DNA of 64,000 nucleotides from Psychrobacter sanguinis. Lineage in GTDB: Bacteria > Pseudomonadota > Gammaproteobacteria > Pseudomonadales > Moraxellaceae. This document shows positions 19,510-29,060 of this stretch, in pieces. The first letter of the stretch is position 1; every line of letters starts with the position of its first letter. Location: the NCBI RefSeq assembly GCF_020736705.1, contig NZ_CP085990.1:868001-932000 (forward strand), written 5' to 3'. The notes under the pieces were generated by a model that saw only the letters and a program-made list of their open reading frames with translations, was not told the DNA's origin and made no database searches. The translations under genes and the position numbers were made by a program.

Positions 19510-21072
19510 TTAATCACTCAATTCGCTGATCCACTTAAGCGCCGATAAGCTAGGTATAAATAAATACTCGCCGCCGTAAAGCGTGTTAAAAGTTTCTATA
19601 CCGTGATAACGCTTGCGAATAGGGTCAGCAGGTACAGTGAAGGTATCTGCGGCATTGCCTTTATCACCTTCGTGCAAGCCCAAGACAGGGTCTCGCTCAT
19701 CGCCTAAGCTCATAAAGTTACCATCGTTAATCCATTGAGACTGTAAAAACTCTACCGTTTCCATCGCATGGGCATTGATACCGATAAAGAACAATCCGCG
19801 CTGTTTGCCATCATCCTCGGTCACATCGGGTGGTAGCACATCACCAAAACCGACACTACGCCTAATAATTCGGTGGATGCGCACGTCAGATAAGATAAAG
19901 TCTTTGCTGTCTCGTGGGTTCATACGTCTAATATGGGCGCCAAAAGGACATTTTTTACCGTAAGGATCGTCTTTGTAACCAAAGTCATTGTTGCGGTCAG
20001 GGTCGTCGCCTAAGTCCTCATCATCGTGCTCGGGTGATAGCGCTAGAGGTGCTCCAGAACGCCAACGTCCCCACATTTTAGCGCCCAATAGCTCAGCTTC
20101 CTCGATGTTGTCTGTATTTTCTTTAAGGTATTTGTTAAAGGCGGCCACATGACTATTGTAGGCACGCAATACCATAAAGGAGCCATTTTTACCCAATACT
20201 TCAGGCTGCGGCATGGGAGCAACTGTCTCAGCTTCCCCCTTATATCCTAAGACAAACTCTCCCGGTGCAATGCCTTCTTGCATCAGGCTAGGCGGGGTCT
20301 GTATGCCACTACCGTTGACTTCAGGGTTGCTTATGCCGTCACGATAGCCAAAGACGTTTTTGACCGCATCGTTGGTGCCAAAGTCATGCTGCAATAAAAT
20401 CTCTAACTTGCCATTACTGGGATTATTTTCATCGATATGTGCGTTGATGTCTTGCTTTAACTCTTGAAGTTTGGCTTGCCATTTATCTTTAGAATCAGCA
20501 ATAACCGCAGCGCAAATATGGATAGCCCCTTTGTCACCAAAAGGAGCTTGCCAGTGCTCTGGTGCATTGACGCCCATATCTTTTAGCCTATCGGCACGAC
20601 CTGCCATACCTACTTTAAAGGATTCAGGGAAAGTGTCTAATGAGGCTTGTGGCACGCCTAAGGCTTTTAATCCCTCATAGGTTATGACAATAGAAAGCGT
20701 GGCATCCATGTCTTTGTGCCAACCTTCAGAATTACTCACATTGGGTAAAACATCAGCTAGTATTTTGCGGCCCGTTTGGGCATCATTTATCTTGAGAGCG
20801 ACTAGTGTGCCGTAGTATGGCGTCGGTCTATCACGCAATATAATAGATTGAATATCATTGAGCTCCATGCTGACACGATTGGGATTAAACACACCTCGTG
20901 CTTTACGAGACAGCATTTCAATGTCATCTGCCGCTTCTTTTTTAATCGTCTCAAGCCAAGTCTGAAGCGTGGTATCTTCGATTAGATTGCCAAACTCGTC
21001 TTTTAATTTATCTAGCTTGGCCTTTAAACCTGATTCTGAATGCCTGTTGTCTTCTGAGGTATCATTACTCAT
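19510..21072 (-). CDS. DyP-type heme peroxidase
   Basis: Dye-decolourising peroxidase of 520 residues. The GxxDG-type motif is FGYRDGISNPEV with the catalytic Asp; the proximal heme His is in PFGAHIRRMNPRD; the distal Arg region is RIIRRSVGFGD; and the C-terminal part GLFFIGINAHAMETVEFLQSQW closes the heme pocket. No Tat or Sec signal is seen, so it is probably cytoplasmic. It lies 65 bases upstream of the catalase-like gene and 47 downstream of the 203-aa gene, likely one operon of heme proteins. Confidence 0.93.
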   Translation of the reverse strand: MSNDTSEDNRHSESGLKAKLDKLKDEFGNLIEDTTLQTWLETIKKEAADDIEMLSRKARGVFNPNRVSMELNDIQSIILRDRPTPYYGTLVALKINDAQTGRKILADVLPNVSNSEGWHKDMDATLSIVITYEGLKALGVPQASLDTFPESFKVGMAGRADRLKDMGVNAPEHWQAPFGDKGAIHICAAVIADSKDKWQAKLQELKQDINAHIDENNPSNGKLEILLQHDFGTNDAVKNVFGYRDGISNPEVNGSGIQTPPSLMQEGIAPGEFVLGYKGEAETVAPMPQPEVLGKNGSFMVLRAYNSHVAAFNKYLKENTDNIEEAELLGAKMWGRWRSGAPLALSPEHDDEDLGDDPDRNNDFGYKDDPYGKKCPFGAHIRRMNPRDSKDFILSDVRIHRIIRRSVGFGDVLPPDVTEDDGKQRGLFFIGINAHAMETVEFLQSQWINDGNFMSLGDERDPVLGLHEGDKGNAADTFTVPADPIRKRYHGIETFNTLYGGEYLFIPSLSALKWISELSD

Positions 21073-21119
21073 GGGTTAACCTATTTTTTTGTTATGGTTT
21101 TATGATTATCAAACAGCCC

Positions 21120-21731
21120 CTAAGACTGCGCTTCATCTAAAGCTTTATTAATACCTTTCACAATCTTTTCGTGACGGCGTATGTCTTGAACGGTCAAATG
21201 CGGCACCCCCACATACCAAGCCGCTGCCGTAATTTGGTGATCTAAGATAAATTCTTTGATACTTGGGTCTTTAATACCGGGATAACCTTCGACATTACCA
21301 AATAAAATGTCCATTAACTCTGGAATCTTGGTGGCAAAATCATCGATATAAGCATCCCAGTCGCCATCATAAGCGGTGCAAAACAAGACCTTAGTGTCAT
21401 TGTCTAAGAACACAAAGCGTAGGTCATGAAGTGTGCCTACACGCGTCGCCCCTTTTAAATTACCATCTGCTATCTCTAGAATGGTTTTTAAGCGTTCGGC
21501 ACCGCCTTCTTTGAGCGGTGCGATAACCGTCAATTCAGAAACTTTACCTGACCTGAGCCCTTTACGCCCTGCACTGCTGACAGAATGGTCGTAACCATCA
21601 TCGCCCCCTTCTTTTAGGTTCGCCACCAACAGCTCTGCTCGTAATTTAAAGTCATCGAAAGATTCTGTAATTTTGTCTTTTAGATCTTCTGAATTATCAA
21701 TAATGGTTTTTCTATCGTTATTTTTACTCAT
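21120..21731 (-). CDS. Conserved-looking hypothetical protein, first gene of the peroxidase trio
   Basis: Soluble 203-residue protein that I do not recognise. No signal or membrane segment. The N-terminus is charged; the middle (about 60-140) alternates strands and helices such as ELTVIAPLKEGGAERLKTIL and RFVFLDNDTKVLFCTAYDGDWDAY, suggestive of a ferredoxin-like or dimeric alpha-beta-barrel fold, which is the fold of DyP itself. That resemblance is only by pattern. AAGGAT precedes ATG 21731. As first gene of the DyP and catalase-like group it may have a role in peroxide or lipid-peroxide handling. Confidence 0.7.
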   Translation of the reverse strand: MSKNNDRKTIIDNSEDLKDKITESFDDFKLRAELLVANLKEGGDDGYDHSVSSAGRKGLRSGKVSELTVIAPLKEGGAERLKTILEIADGNLKGATRVGTLHDLRFVFLDNDTKVLFCTAYDGDWDAYIDDFATKIPELMDILFGNVEGYPGIKDPSIKEFILDHQITAAAWYVGVPHLTVQDIRRHEKIVKGINKALDEAQS

Positions 21732-22091
21732 GATAGGTATCCTTATAATTATAGTTTTAAATAATGTACCGAGATGTAAAGAGGGATAGATATTAAGATC
21801 TATAGTGACTAAGGGTTTGAAGCAGCATCATTAGGGTCTAGTGTTAATTTATCTAAAGTCTAACTTTCAATCCAATCCAAGCCACTCACTATTACATCAG
21901 ATATTTAATATATCAAACTCTACAGTACAGTAGGTCTTAGAGCTTCGGACTTTATCACTACAATATTAAACTGTTAGCCAACATTAGCGGTTTGTTAGGT
22001 ATCATAAAGTCACTGAAATCTAACGCCAAACGCTATACCATCGATCATCGTATAAGTATTTTCTCTACTACCTGAAATCAGTTGCACCACT
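21732..22091. other. Divergent intergenic region
   Basis: 360 bases between the minus-strand peroxidase trio and the YbbP-like gene. AT-rich, no ORF or repeat recognised. It should hold both divergent promoters. Confidence 0.5.
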
Positions 22092-24743
22092 ATGACCACA
22101 AATACTTCTCCTGCTCGTCCGACCTCTTATTCAAATTTAGGTAGTAAATCCTTACAGCGCAGTTGGTGGCGCCACTGGATATATCCGTTGCTGTTTTTAT
22201 TGGCAATGGTGTTGTCATTATCGACTTACTTAACACTCGACTCTATTCAACAGTCGGTACGAGATTATGTCTCTGATAATCAGCGCGCATTGGTGGGTGG
22301 TGACTTAATATTAAACAGCAAAGAGGCATGGACACCTGAGCTGTTACAGATATTAAAACCTTTAGAGTCAGAGACAGCGAAGGCGAGACAGACACAGCCA
22401 GAAGGTGTGGTTTACGACTATCAGTTTAATGCGATGGTATCCAGCGTGGCAGTGGATAGAGGGTCTGATAAAACAATCAATGAACAGCCAAAGTCAAAAG
22501 ACGCTACCCTACTGGCCCGAATCAAAGCAGTTTCAAACCAATATCCTTTATATGGTGAGGTTGAGCTGGCATCAGGGCAGCCGCTGTGGCAAAAGCTGAA
22601 ACCCAATCAAGTGGTGGTCGAGGCTCAAGTATTGACCGGGTTGAATCTAAAAATTGGTGATAAGGTCAAAATCGGTGATGCGGTCTTTACTATTGCCGAT
22701 GAGCTGATCACTGAGCCGGACCGCCCTTTGACTGCGTTTGGATTCGGCGCTCGAGTGCTGATGTCTGATACTGACTTGGCGGCTACCAACTTGATGGGAC
22801 AGCGAAGCCGGGTTGATTACCGCATTGAGCTGGCGGGTAGCCCTGAGCTAATGGCCAAGCAGCAAGCTGAACTACAGAAAATCACTGCCTCGCAGCCGGA
22901 GATTGAGCTCACAGACGCTGACGAGACAGATACTTCAGTGACTCAAGTATCTGATAATGTGCTGATGTTCCTTAAGTTATTGGTAATAGCGGTGCTGTTT
23001 TTATCGGCAGTGGCGTTGTTGAGTGTAGTTAAGGCCTTCGTCAGTTTACAACAAAACCCCAATGCCATACGTCGTGCGCTGGGTGAGTCCGTTAGTTCTA
23101 TCAAGCGTAGTTATTATCAGCTATTTATTGCCATGGCAGTATTGGCTTGTTTGGCTTCAGGCGTACTCAGTTTGGGTATGTTAAAGGTGGGAGCTCAGTA
23201 CCTCACTGCCATTTTACCGCCGCATATTGCCCTGTCTATTCAGTGGTTAAGCTTTCTTAAAATCAGTGTGGTGGCTTTGGTCATTACCTTGTTGGTAGTA
23301 CAGCATAGCCTCTATGCGGTGACCCATACCAAGCCTTCGGCAGTCTTAAAGCAAGCCACAGACAATCACCGTCAACATCCGCCTCTTTATTGGTATGGCT
23401 TGGTGCTGCTGGCAAGCTTTGGTTTGATGGCTTACGAATTTAGCTCCCTATTGACCGGGCTAAAAGTGCTGGGCGCTATGCTGTTATTGGCTGCTGGCTT
23501 TTGGCTGATCGGTCGAGGTTGGTTATGGCTACTGGCCAAACTTGCCAGCAAAGGACTGTTTGGTAAAAAGACCGGTTGGATGGCTCGTACCGCCGTGCAT
23601 AACCTGTCTCGCAAAGGCAATCAATCAGGGCTATTTTTTGTCACCCTAGCCTTATCGGTGGCGGTATTAACCATGATTACTTTGCTAAATCACAGCCTCA
23701 ACACGCAGTTTGTACAGGCTTATCCTAAAGATGCGCCTAATTTATTTTTATTAGACATTCAAAGCGACCAACATAAGGGGCTAGAGGCTGTGGTCAAACA
23801 GCCTATTACTTATTTCCCGGTGGTACGTGCCCGTGTAACTGAGGCCAATGGCGTCCCTGCTAGCGAGATTGAACCTGTTGGCGGCACTCAAGATGATCCG
23901 ACGCGGGTATTTAACTTGAGCTATGCAGACAAGGTAATGGATACCGAGTTTGTTAAAGAATCAGTTACTAAGGATCAATTATACAGTCCAATCGATGACT
24001 CAAAATCGAATGAACCCTCAGGATCAGTCGTACCGTTATCGATATTAGATACCGCTGCTGAGCTACTTAATGTGGGTATGGGCGACCAAGTGCGTTTTAA
24101 TATTCAAGGTATTGAAATCGTCGGTCAGATTACCAGTATTCGCGAGCGTTATGAGAGTGGCCCTAGTCCTTTCTTTTATTTCTTATTTGAACCAAAGGTG
24201 TTGAAAGACGCGCCGCAAATTCAGTTTGCGACTACCAAAGTCGCTGCCGATAGCATTCCACAACTACAGACCGATCTTGCCCGTAAATTCCCTGCCATTA
24301 CCACCATTGATGGTGGTGCCATTGCCAAGAAAGTACAAGGCTTTGTGAGTCAGATGAGCCGACTGGTGCAGGTGTTTACCCTACTCGCTATTATTACCGG
24401 AATTATGGTACTGATTACGTCCCTACTATCAACGTCGCAAGATCGCTTACGTGACAGTGCCTCGTTCCGTTTACTGGGCATGCAAACCAGCGATTTATAT
24501 AAGATTAATATGCTAGAGATTGGCTTGTTGGGGATTAGTGCGGGTGTATTCGCTGTGGTATTGGCGAGTGGTGCTGCTTATTTGGTCATTGTGCACTGGT
24601 TTAACTTACGCTTTAGCATTCCTTGGGACAGCTTCGGGATTGGTGCCTTGATGTTGGTGGCGGTGCTGTTACTTATTGCGGTGAGTTATGTCAGGTTGGT
24701 TATTGGACGTGGGATTATGGCGAGGGTTCGGGGTATGGTTTAG
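22092..24743 (+). CDS. ybbP: ABC transporter permease, YbbP-like (FtsX domains)
   Basis: Large permease of 883 residues with about ten helices: one near 35-53, a periplasmic domain, three helices around 295-410, a central hydrophobic block near 430-475, a second periplasmic domain, and three C-terminal helices. FtsX-type signatures ALGESVSSIKRSYYQLF and FRLLGMQTSDLYKINMLE are seen. This matches YbbP (about 800 residues), the partner of YbbA, implicated in lipid or lipoprotein-related export. Its ATPase is not adjacent; the YbbA-like gene lies at 14016. Confidence 0.9.
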   Translation: MTTNTSPARPTSYSNLGSKSLQRSWWRHWIYPLLFLLAMVLSLSTYLTLDSIQQSVRDYVSDNQRALVGGDLILNSKEAWTPELLQILKPLESETAKARQTQPEGVVYDYQFNAMVSSVAVDRGSDKTINEQPKSKDATLLARIKAVSNQYPLYGEVELASGQPLWQKLKPNQVVVEAQVLTGLNLKIGDKVKIGDAVFTIADELITEPDRPLTAFGFGARVLMSDTDLAATNLMGQRSRVDYRIELAGSPELMAKQQAELQKITASQPEIELTDADETDTSVTQVSDNVLMFLKLLVIAVLFLSAVALLSVVKAFVSLQQNPNAIRRALGESVSSIKRSYYQLFIAMAVLACLASGVLSLGMLKVGAQYLTAILPPHIALSIQWLSFLKISVVALVITLLVVQHSLYAVTHTKPSAVLKQATDNHRQHPPLYWYGLVLLASFGLMAYEFSSLLTGLKVLGAMLLLAAGFWLIGRGWLWLLAKLASKGLFGKKTGWMARTAVHNLSRKGNQSGLFFVTLALSVAVLTMITLLNHSLNTQFVQAYPKDAPNLFLLDIQSDQHKGLEAVVKQPITYFPVVRARVTEANGVPASEIEPVGGTQDDPTRVFNLSYADKVMDTEFVKESVTKDQLYSPIDDSKSNEPSGSVVPLSILDTAAELLNVGMGDQVRFNIQGIEIVGQITSIRERYESGPSPFFYFLFEPKVLKDAPQIQFATTKVAADSIPQLQTDLARKFPAITTIDGGAIAKKVQGFVSQMSRLVQVFTLLAIITGIMVLITSLLSTSQDRLRDSASFRLLGMQTSDLYKINMLEIGLLGISAGVFAVVLASGAAYLVIVHWFNLRFSIPWDSFGIGALMLVAVLLLIAVSYVRLVIGRGIMARVRGMV

Positions 24744-24854
24744 AAGAGTTGGGAGCTAATCCTACTAACGGCTTCTCTTGTTGAAGTGAGTTATTACTTC
24801 TAAGTTATTATTAAATTTCAACACCGCAACAATTTTGTTATATTTTAAGAGATA

Positions 24855-26879
24855 ATGACTTTTTACTATGGTGTTCTTATGCAGATATCTAATCTTAGAA
24901 TAAAAGGGTTTAAATCATTTGGACCAGATGGGGTTGATATAAATCTCAAACATAAGCTATCTGCTTTTATCGGTCTTAATAGCTCTGGAAAAACCACAGC
25001 TTTAGAAGCATTACGAAAACTATTCGGCTCATCATTGTCGGAAAGAATGCTCGTAAGAGAAGATTTTCATATTGGTAAAGATAAAGACCCAGACGACATA
25101 ACAGAAAGTCAGCTTTCAATTGAAGCAAAGATTCTGTTTTCTGATGATGAAAGTGAACAAGAAGCGGTCGTGCTTTATTTTGGCGATATGGTTGTTGATG
25201 CTCAAGGTAAAGACCCCTATATACGCATTCGACTAGAAGCAAAATGGACTAAATCCGAAATTCAACCTGATGGTGAGGTTGAATTTCAAACCTTTTTTAT
25301 AAAAGTTGCTGATAATGAACAAGAAACTACAGAAGATAAGGTAGTTTTAAAACCTCATCTAAGACATCTTATACAGATCCTATATGTTCCTGCGATTAGG
25401 AAGCCTTCAGAACAAATAAAGTATGCGTCAGGTAGTATCTTATATAGAATTCTTCGAAAAATTCAATGGAATGACGCCTTCAAAGAAGCTTTTGATGGCA
25501 AAATTAAGGACATAAATGAGTCTTTTAAAGGACTAGATGAGTTTGGTGTTATTGATGACGTTATTAAAAGCGTTTGGGGTAGGTTTCATAAAGATAAACG
25601 TTATAAAGATACGACTTTAGGATTCAGCTCTAGCACGTCAGATGAGATTTTGAAAAAGTTAGAAATAACCTTTAGCCCTACAGGTACTCATAAACAGTTC
25701 CAGATTCATGAGCTAGGCGATGGTTATCGCTCTATGTTTTATTTGACGTTAGTATGCGCATTATTAGAGATTGAAGAACAGTTATCAAATCAGAGTGAAG
25801 ATAATACTCTTCAAGCTACTCGTCCTTTATTAACCATTTTAGCGATAGAAGAACCTGAAAACCATATAGCCCCTCAACTACTTGGTCGTGTGGTTAAAAT
25901 TCTTAATAAAATTTCTAAACAAGACCACTCTCAAGTATTACTCTCTTCACATACTCCTTCAATCATTAAACGAATAGATCCCGAGAGTATTCTACATTTT
26001 AGAATAACTGACAATTATGAGTCAGAAGTCAACAAAATAATACTGCCTGAAAAAGAAGATGACGCTTATAAATATATTAAACAAGCCATCCAAAACTACC
26101 CTGAAATATATTTTGCCCGTTTAGTTGTCATTGGAGAAGGCGATACCGAAGAGGTTATTTTTAACAAATTCATGGAAATAGAAGAAGTTGATTTTGACGA
26201 TAATATAATTACCTTCGCTCCGTTAGGTCATAGGTTTGTCAATCATGTATGGAGGCTATTGGAAACACTGCATATTCCGTATATTACCTTACTAGATTTA
26301 GATTTAGAACGAAATGGTGGTGGTTGGGGAAGAGTAAAGTATATATTAAAGGAGCTAATTGAAATTGGAGTGGATAAAAACCAACTTTTAGTTTTAAAAG
26401 ATAATAGCATTCTCACCGACGAACGTTTAGGGGCAATGCATGGTTTCGGACTAGATGAACCAAGTATCGAAATGATGTATATGTGGCTTCAGCGATTAAA
26501 TACATATGATGTATACTTCTCTGAACCGTTAGATTTAGACTTTCTAATGCTTAAAAATTATACAGAATTCTATAAAAATGCTATACCAGAAAACGGAGGT
26601 CCGCAAATACCTGATAAAACAACTTATCCTGACAAATTCCAAGAAAAATTAGAAGCTGGTGTTAAGGCAACTCTTAAATCGGATAGTGCTATGGGTGACA
26701 CTTATAGTGAGGAAGATAGAGAACTAATGATTTGGTACAACTATCATTTTTTAGGCAGAGGTAAACCTACAACGCATATTCTTGCGCTATCAAGTATGAC
26801 AGATGATGTAATAACAGAGGCTACTCCTGACTTATTTAAGACACTTTTCAATCGTATAAAAGTGTTACTCGCAGAATGA
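24855..26879 (+). CDS. gajA: OLD-family ATPase/TOPRIM nuclease, GajA-like (Gabija)
   Basis: A 674-residue protein (666 if ATG 24879 is used; AAGAGA precedes 24855). N-terminal ABC/SMC-like ATPase: KGFKSFGPDG, Walker A GLNSSGKTT at 40-48, Walker B IEEPENHIAP near 330, and LLSSHTPSIIK. The C-terminal TOPRIM nuclease has VIGEGDTEEVIF with Glu428 and LLDLDLER with D481 and D483. This is the class 2 OLD layout, encoded with a UvrD helicase, as in Gabija, where GajA nicks DNA when nucleotides are depleted by phage. About 90 residues longer than the Bacillus cereus GajA. Markedly AT-rich against its neighbours, suggesting transfer. Confidence 0.88.
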   Translation: MTFYYGVLMQISNLRIKGFKSFGPDGVDINLKHKLSAFIGLNSSGKTTALEALRKLFGSSLSERMLVREDFHIGKDKDPDDITESQLSIEAKILFSDDESEQEAVVLYFGDMVVDAQGKDPYIRIRLEAKWTKSEIQPDGEVEFQTFFIKVADNEQETTEDKVVLKPHLRHLIQILYVPAIRKPSEQIKYASGSILYRILRKIQWNDAFKEAFDGKIKDINESFKGLDEFGVIDDVIKSVWGRFHKDKRYKDTTLGFSSSTSDEILKKLEITFSPTGTHKQFQIHELGDGYRSMFYLTLVCALLEIEEQLSNQSEDNTLQATRPLLTILAIEEPENHIAPQLLGRVVKILNKISKQDHSQVLLSSHTPSIIKRIDPESILHFRITDNYESEVNKIILPEKEDDAYKYIKQAIQNYPEIYFARLVVIGEGDTEEVIFNKFMEIEEVDFDDNIITFAPLGHRFVNHVWRLLETLHIPYITLLDLDLERNGGGWGRVKYILKELIEIGVDKNQLLVLKDNSILTDERLGAMHGFGLDEPSIEMMYMWLQRLNTYDVYFSEPLDLDFLMLKNYTEFYKNAIPENGGPQIPDKTTYPDKFQEKLEAGVKATLKSDSAMGDTYSEEDRELMIWYNYHFLGRGKPTTHILALSSMTDDVITEATPDLFKTLFNRIKVLLAE

Positions 26880-26951
26880 CAACACACAAGCTAATGTCAA
26901 ACTTTAATAACGTTACAATTATTTAGCTATCGGGGTTCTAATAGAGGGTTT

Positions 26952-28808
26952 ATGCAAATAATTAGTCCAGAAGAGTGGCAACCTAGTGACGGTCTAAATC
27001 TTGAAGCTAACGCTCTTATTAGTGTCAAGTCATTAGATAATCGTTTGGTTTTAGCAGGTCCAGGCGCAGGTAAAACAGAAATGCTGGCGCAAAGGGCTAG
27101 CTATTTATTAGAAACGAATACTTGCAAATACCCCCATAAAATTCTAGCTATTAGCTTTAAAAAAGATGCTTCGTTTAATCTTAAAGAAAGAGTAGAAAAG
27201 CGATGTGGAGAAGACTTATCTAAACGGTTTGATTCTTTTACATTTGATTCTTTTGCTAAACAAATTTTAGATAGATTCAAAAAAGCTTTACCAGAGGGAG
27301 TTAATGTTAGTGCTGATTATGAATTACTTTTAAATGATAATGAGGTTTTAGAGATTTATTCTAATAGAGGAGAAAGCCTGATTTATTCTCATGAAAGGAA
27401 GAGAATGATGGCTATGCATAATAAGCAACTACCAATAGACTTTAATAAATCATCGAATGGTATGATATATGAGGTTTGGTTGGAATTAATAAATTCTACT
27501 CAATCTAAATTAACTTTTGCAATGATAATGCGATTGGCTGAATTAATCATAAAAACCAATCCCAAAATTAAAAAATACCTACAACTGACTTATCAATTTG
27601 TTTTTCTTGATGAGTTTCAAGATACTACTCGTATTCAGTATGATTTATTCAAAACCTGTTTTCTTAGTAGTGATTCTATCTTCACAGCCGTAGGTGATGA
27701 CAAACAACGTATTATGCTATGGGCAGGAGCAATACCTACTGTATTCGAAGACTTTAAAAATGATACAGGTGCAAGTGAAATACATCTTCATAGGAACTAC
27801 CGAAGTGCCCCTAAAATTGTCAATTTACTGAATCATTTTAGTGAGCATATGCTAGGAGACGTACAAAAAGCTACAGCAGATACAAGATGGGATGAAGATG
27901 ATGGTGATTGTAATATAGTATTTTTCAAGAATACTGAACAAGAAAAAGTATTTTTATTAGATAGTATTCATAGCCTAATTACCGAAGACCATGTGAATCC
28001 CAGAGATATATGTATATTGATTAAACAAAGATTAGACGTATATGCAGGCGAATTAATTACTTATCTTTGTGAACATGGCATTCAAGCTAGAGACGAAGGA
28101 TATTTTTATGACCTACTCTCTGAAGAAATTACTCTATTTATTATCAATATACTATACAGGGTTTTAAACAATAAAGACTCTGCGACTAGGAAGGCTACCT
28201 TTGACTTTATCAGTAATTTATATTCAGAGCTTGACCATCAAGGTCTGTTAAATATTGAAAAAAAACTCTTTGAGTTTATCAAACATGCAGAAATTACATA
28301 TGATTTTGACAATCTAACAACTGATACGTTAAAGCAGTTAATTAAGGAAGCGATAAAATTAATAAATACCGAAAGGTTGAAAGCTCAATTCCCCAAGTAC
28401 AAAAACCAAAAAGAATTAAGTAGGCTTTTAACAAAGTTATATAAAGAGTTGTGGAAGGCCTATCAAGCATCTAATAGCCTTGGAAAGGCTTTAGATACAA
28501 TTGTAGGTAAAGATACTATACCTGTTATGACTATTCACAAAAGCAAAGGGCTAGAATATCATACGGTTATATTTGTAGGTTTAGAAGATGATGCTTTTTG
28601 GTCATATCAAAATCAACCAAATGAGGATAACTGTGCATTCTTCGTTGCTCTGTCTAGAGCTAAAGAAAATATCCTATTTACTTTCAGTCAAACTCGTAAA
28701 GACAATAGAGGTAGGTTGAAAAGTCAGTCTTTCAAAAACATTGAACCTATAATTAATACCATGAATAAATCTAGATTGGTTGGTATAGTTGATGAGATAG
28801 GCAATTAA
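26952..28808 (+). CDS. gajB: UvrD/Rep-like superfamily 1 helicase, GajB-like (Gabija)
   Basis: SF1A helicase of 618 residues. Motif I GPGAGKT at 36-42, motif II FLDEFQD, motif III VGDDKQRIMLWAGA, motif IV HLHRNYRSAP, motif V TIHKSKGLEYHTV and motif VI FFVALSRAKENI all appear in order, so an active helicase is expected. The 2B-like part between IV and V is degenerate. It follows gajA after 72 bases on the same strand, with the same low GC. In Gabija GajB is activated by DNA ends and supports the GajA complex. About 120 residues longer than the founding GajB. Confidence 0.88.
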   Translation: MQIISPEEWQPSDGLNLEANALISVKSLDNRLVLAGPGAGKTEMLAQRASYLLETNTCKYPHKILAISFKKDASFNLKERVEKRCGEDLSKRFDSFTFDSFAKQILDRFKKALPEGVNVSADYELLLNDNEVLEIYSNRGESLIYSHERKRMMAMHNKQLPIDFNKSSNGMIYEVWLELINSTQSKLTFAMIMRLAELIIKTNPKIKKYLQLTYQFVFLDEFQDTTRIQYDLFKTCFLSSDSIFTAVGDDKQRIMLWAGAIPTVFEDFKNDTGASEIHLHRNYRSAPKIVNLLNHFSEHMLGDVQKATADTRWDEDDGDCNIVFFKNTEQEKVFLLDSIHSLITEDHVNPRDICILIKQRLDVYAGELITYLCEHGIQARDEGYFYDLLSEEITLFIINILYRVLNNKDSATRKATFDFISNLYSELDHQGLLNIEKKLFEFIKHAEITYDFDNLTTDTLKQLIKEAIKLINTERLKAQFPKYKNQKELSRLLTKLYKELWKAYQASNSLGKALDTIVGKDTIPVMTIHKSKGLEYHTVIFVGLEDDAFWSYQNQPNEDNCAFFVALSRAKENILFTFSQTRKDNRGRLKSQSFKNIEPIINTMNKSRLVGIVDEIGN

Positions 28809-28832
28809 ACAACTATGATAAATACACGTCAC

Positions 28833-28857
28833 ATCGGAGGAGCGGTTTAGCCCCGAT
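28833..28857. repeat. Imperfect hairpin after the Gabija-like module
   Basis: ATCGG at 28833-28837 pairs with CCGAT at 28853-28857 with further imperfect G/C pairing inside. It lies in a non-coding stretch just after gajB and has higher GC than its surroundings. It could be a transposon-end or REP-like remnant; I cannot identify it. Confidence 0.35.
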
Positions 28858-28979
28858 TGGAACGAATATACTGCTTAATTAGACGAGTTGAAATGGCTTG
28901 ATATGGCATGGTGCATGAAGTAAGCAACATGCCATATCTTAGCCAACGCCTCGTATAGTTAAGGAAATAGAAGCGAAAC

Positions 28980-29006
28980 AAAAAAAGCCCCTTAGGGCTT
29001 TTTTAC
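28980..29006. terminator. Bidirectional terminator at the right edge of the Gabija-like region
   Basis: AAAAAAGCCC ctta GGGCTTTTTT, a strong A/T-flanked stem between gajB and the convergent dehydrogenase gene. Confidence 0.88.
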
Positions 29007-29060
29007 TTGCGAAGCTAAAATTGCAATGCAATTTTCATACGCTTCTCAGGGAAATAGCTA

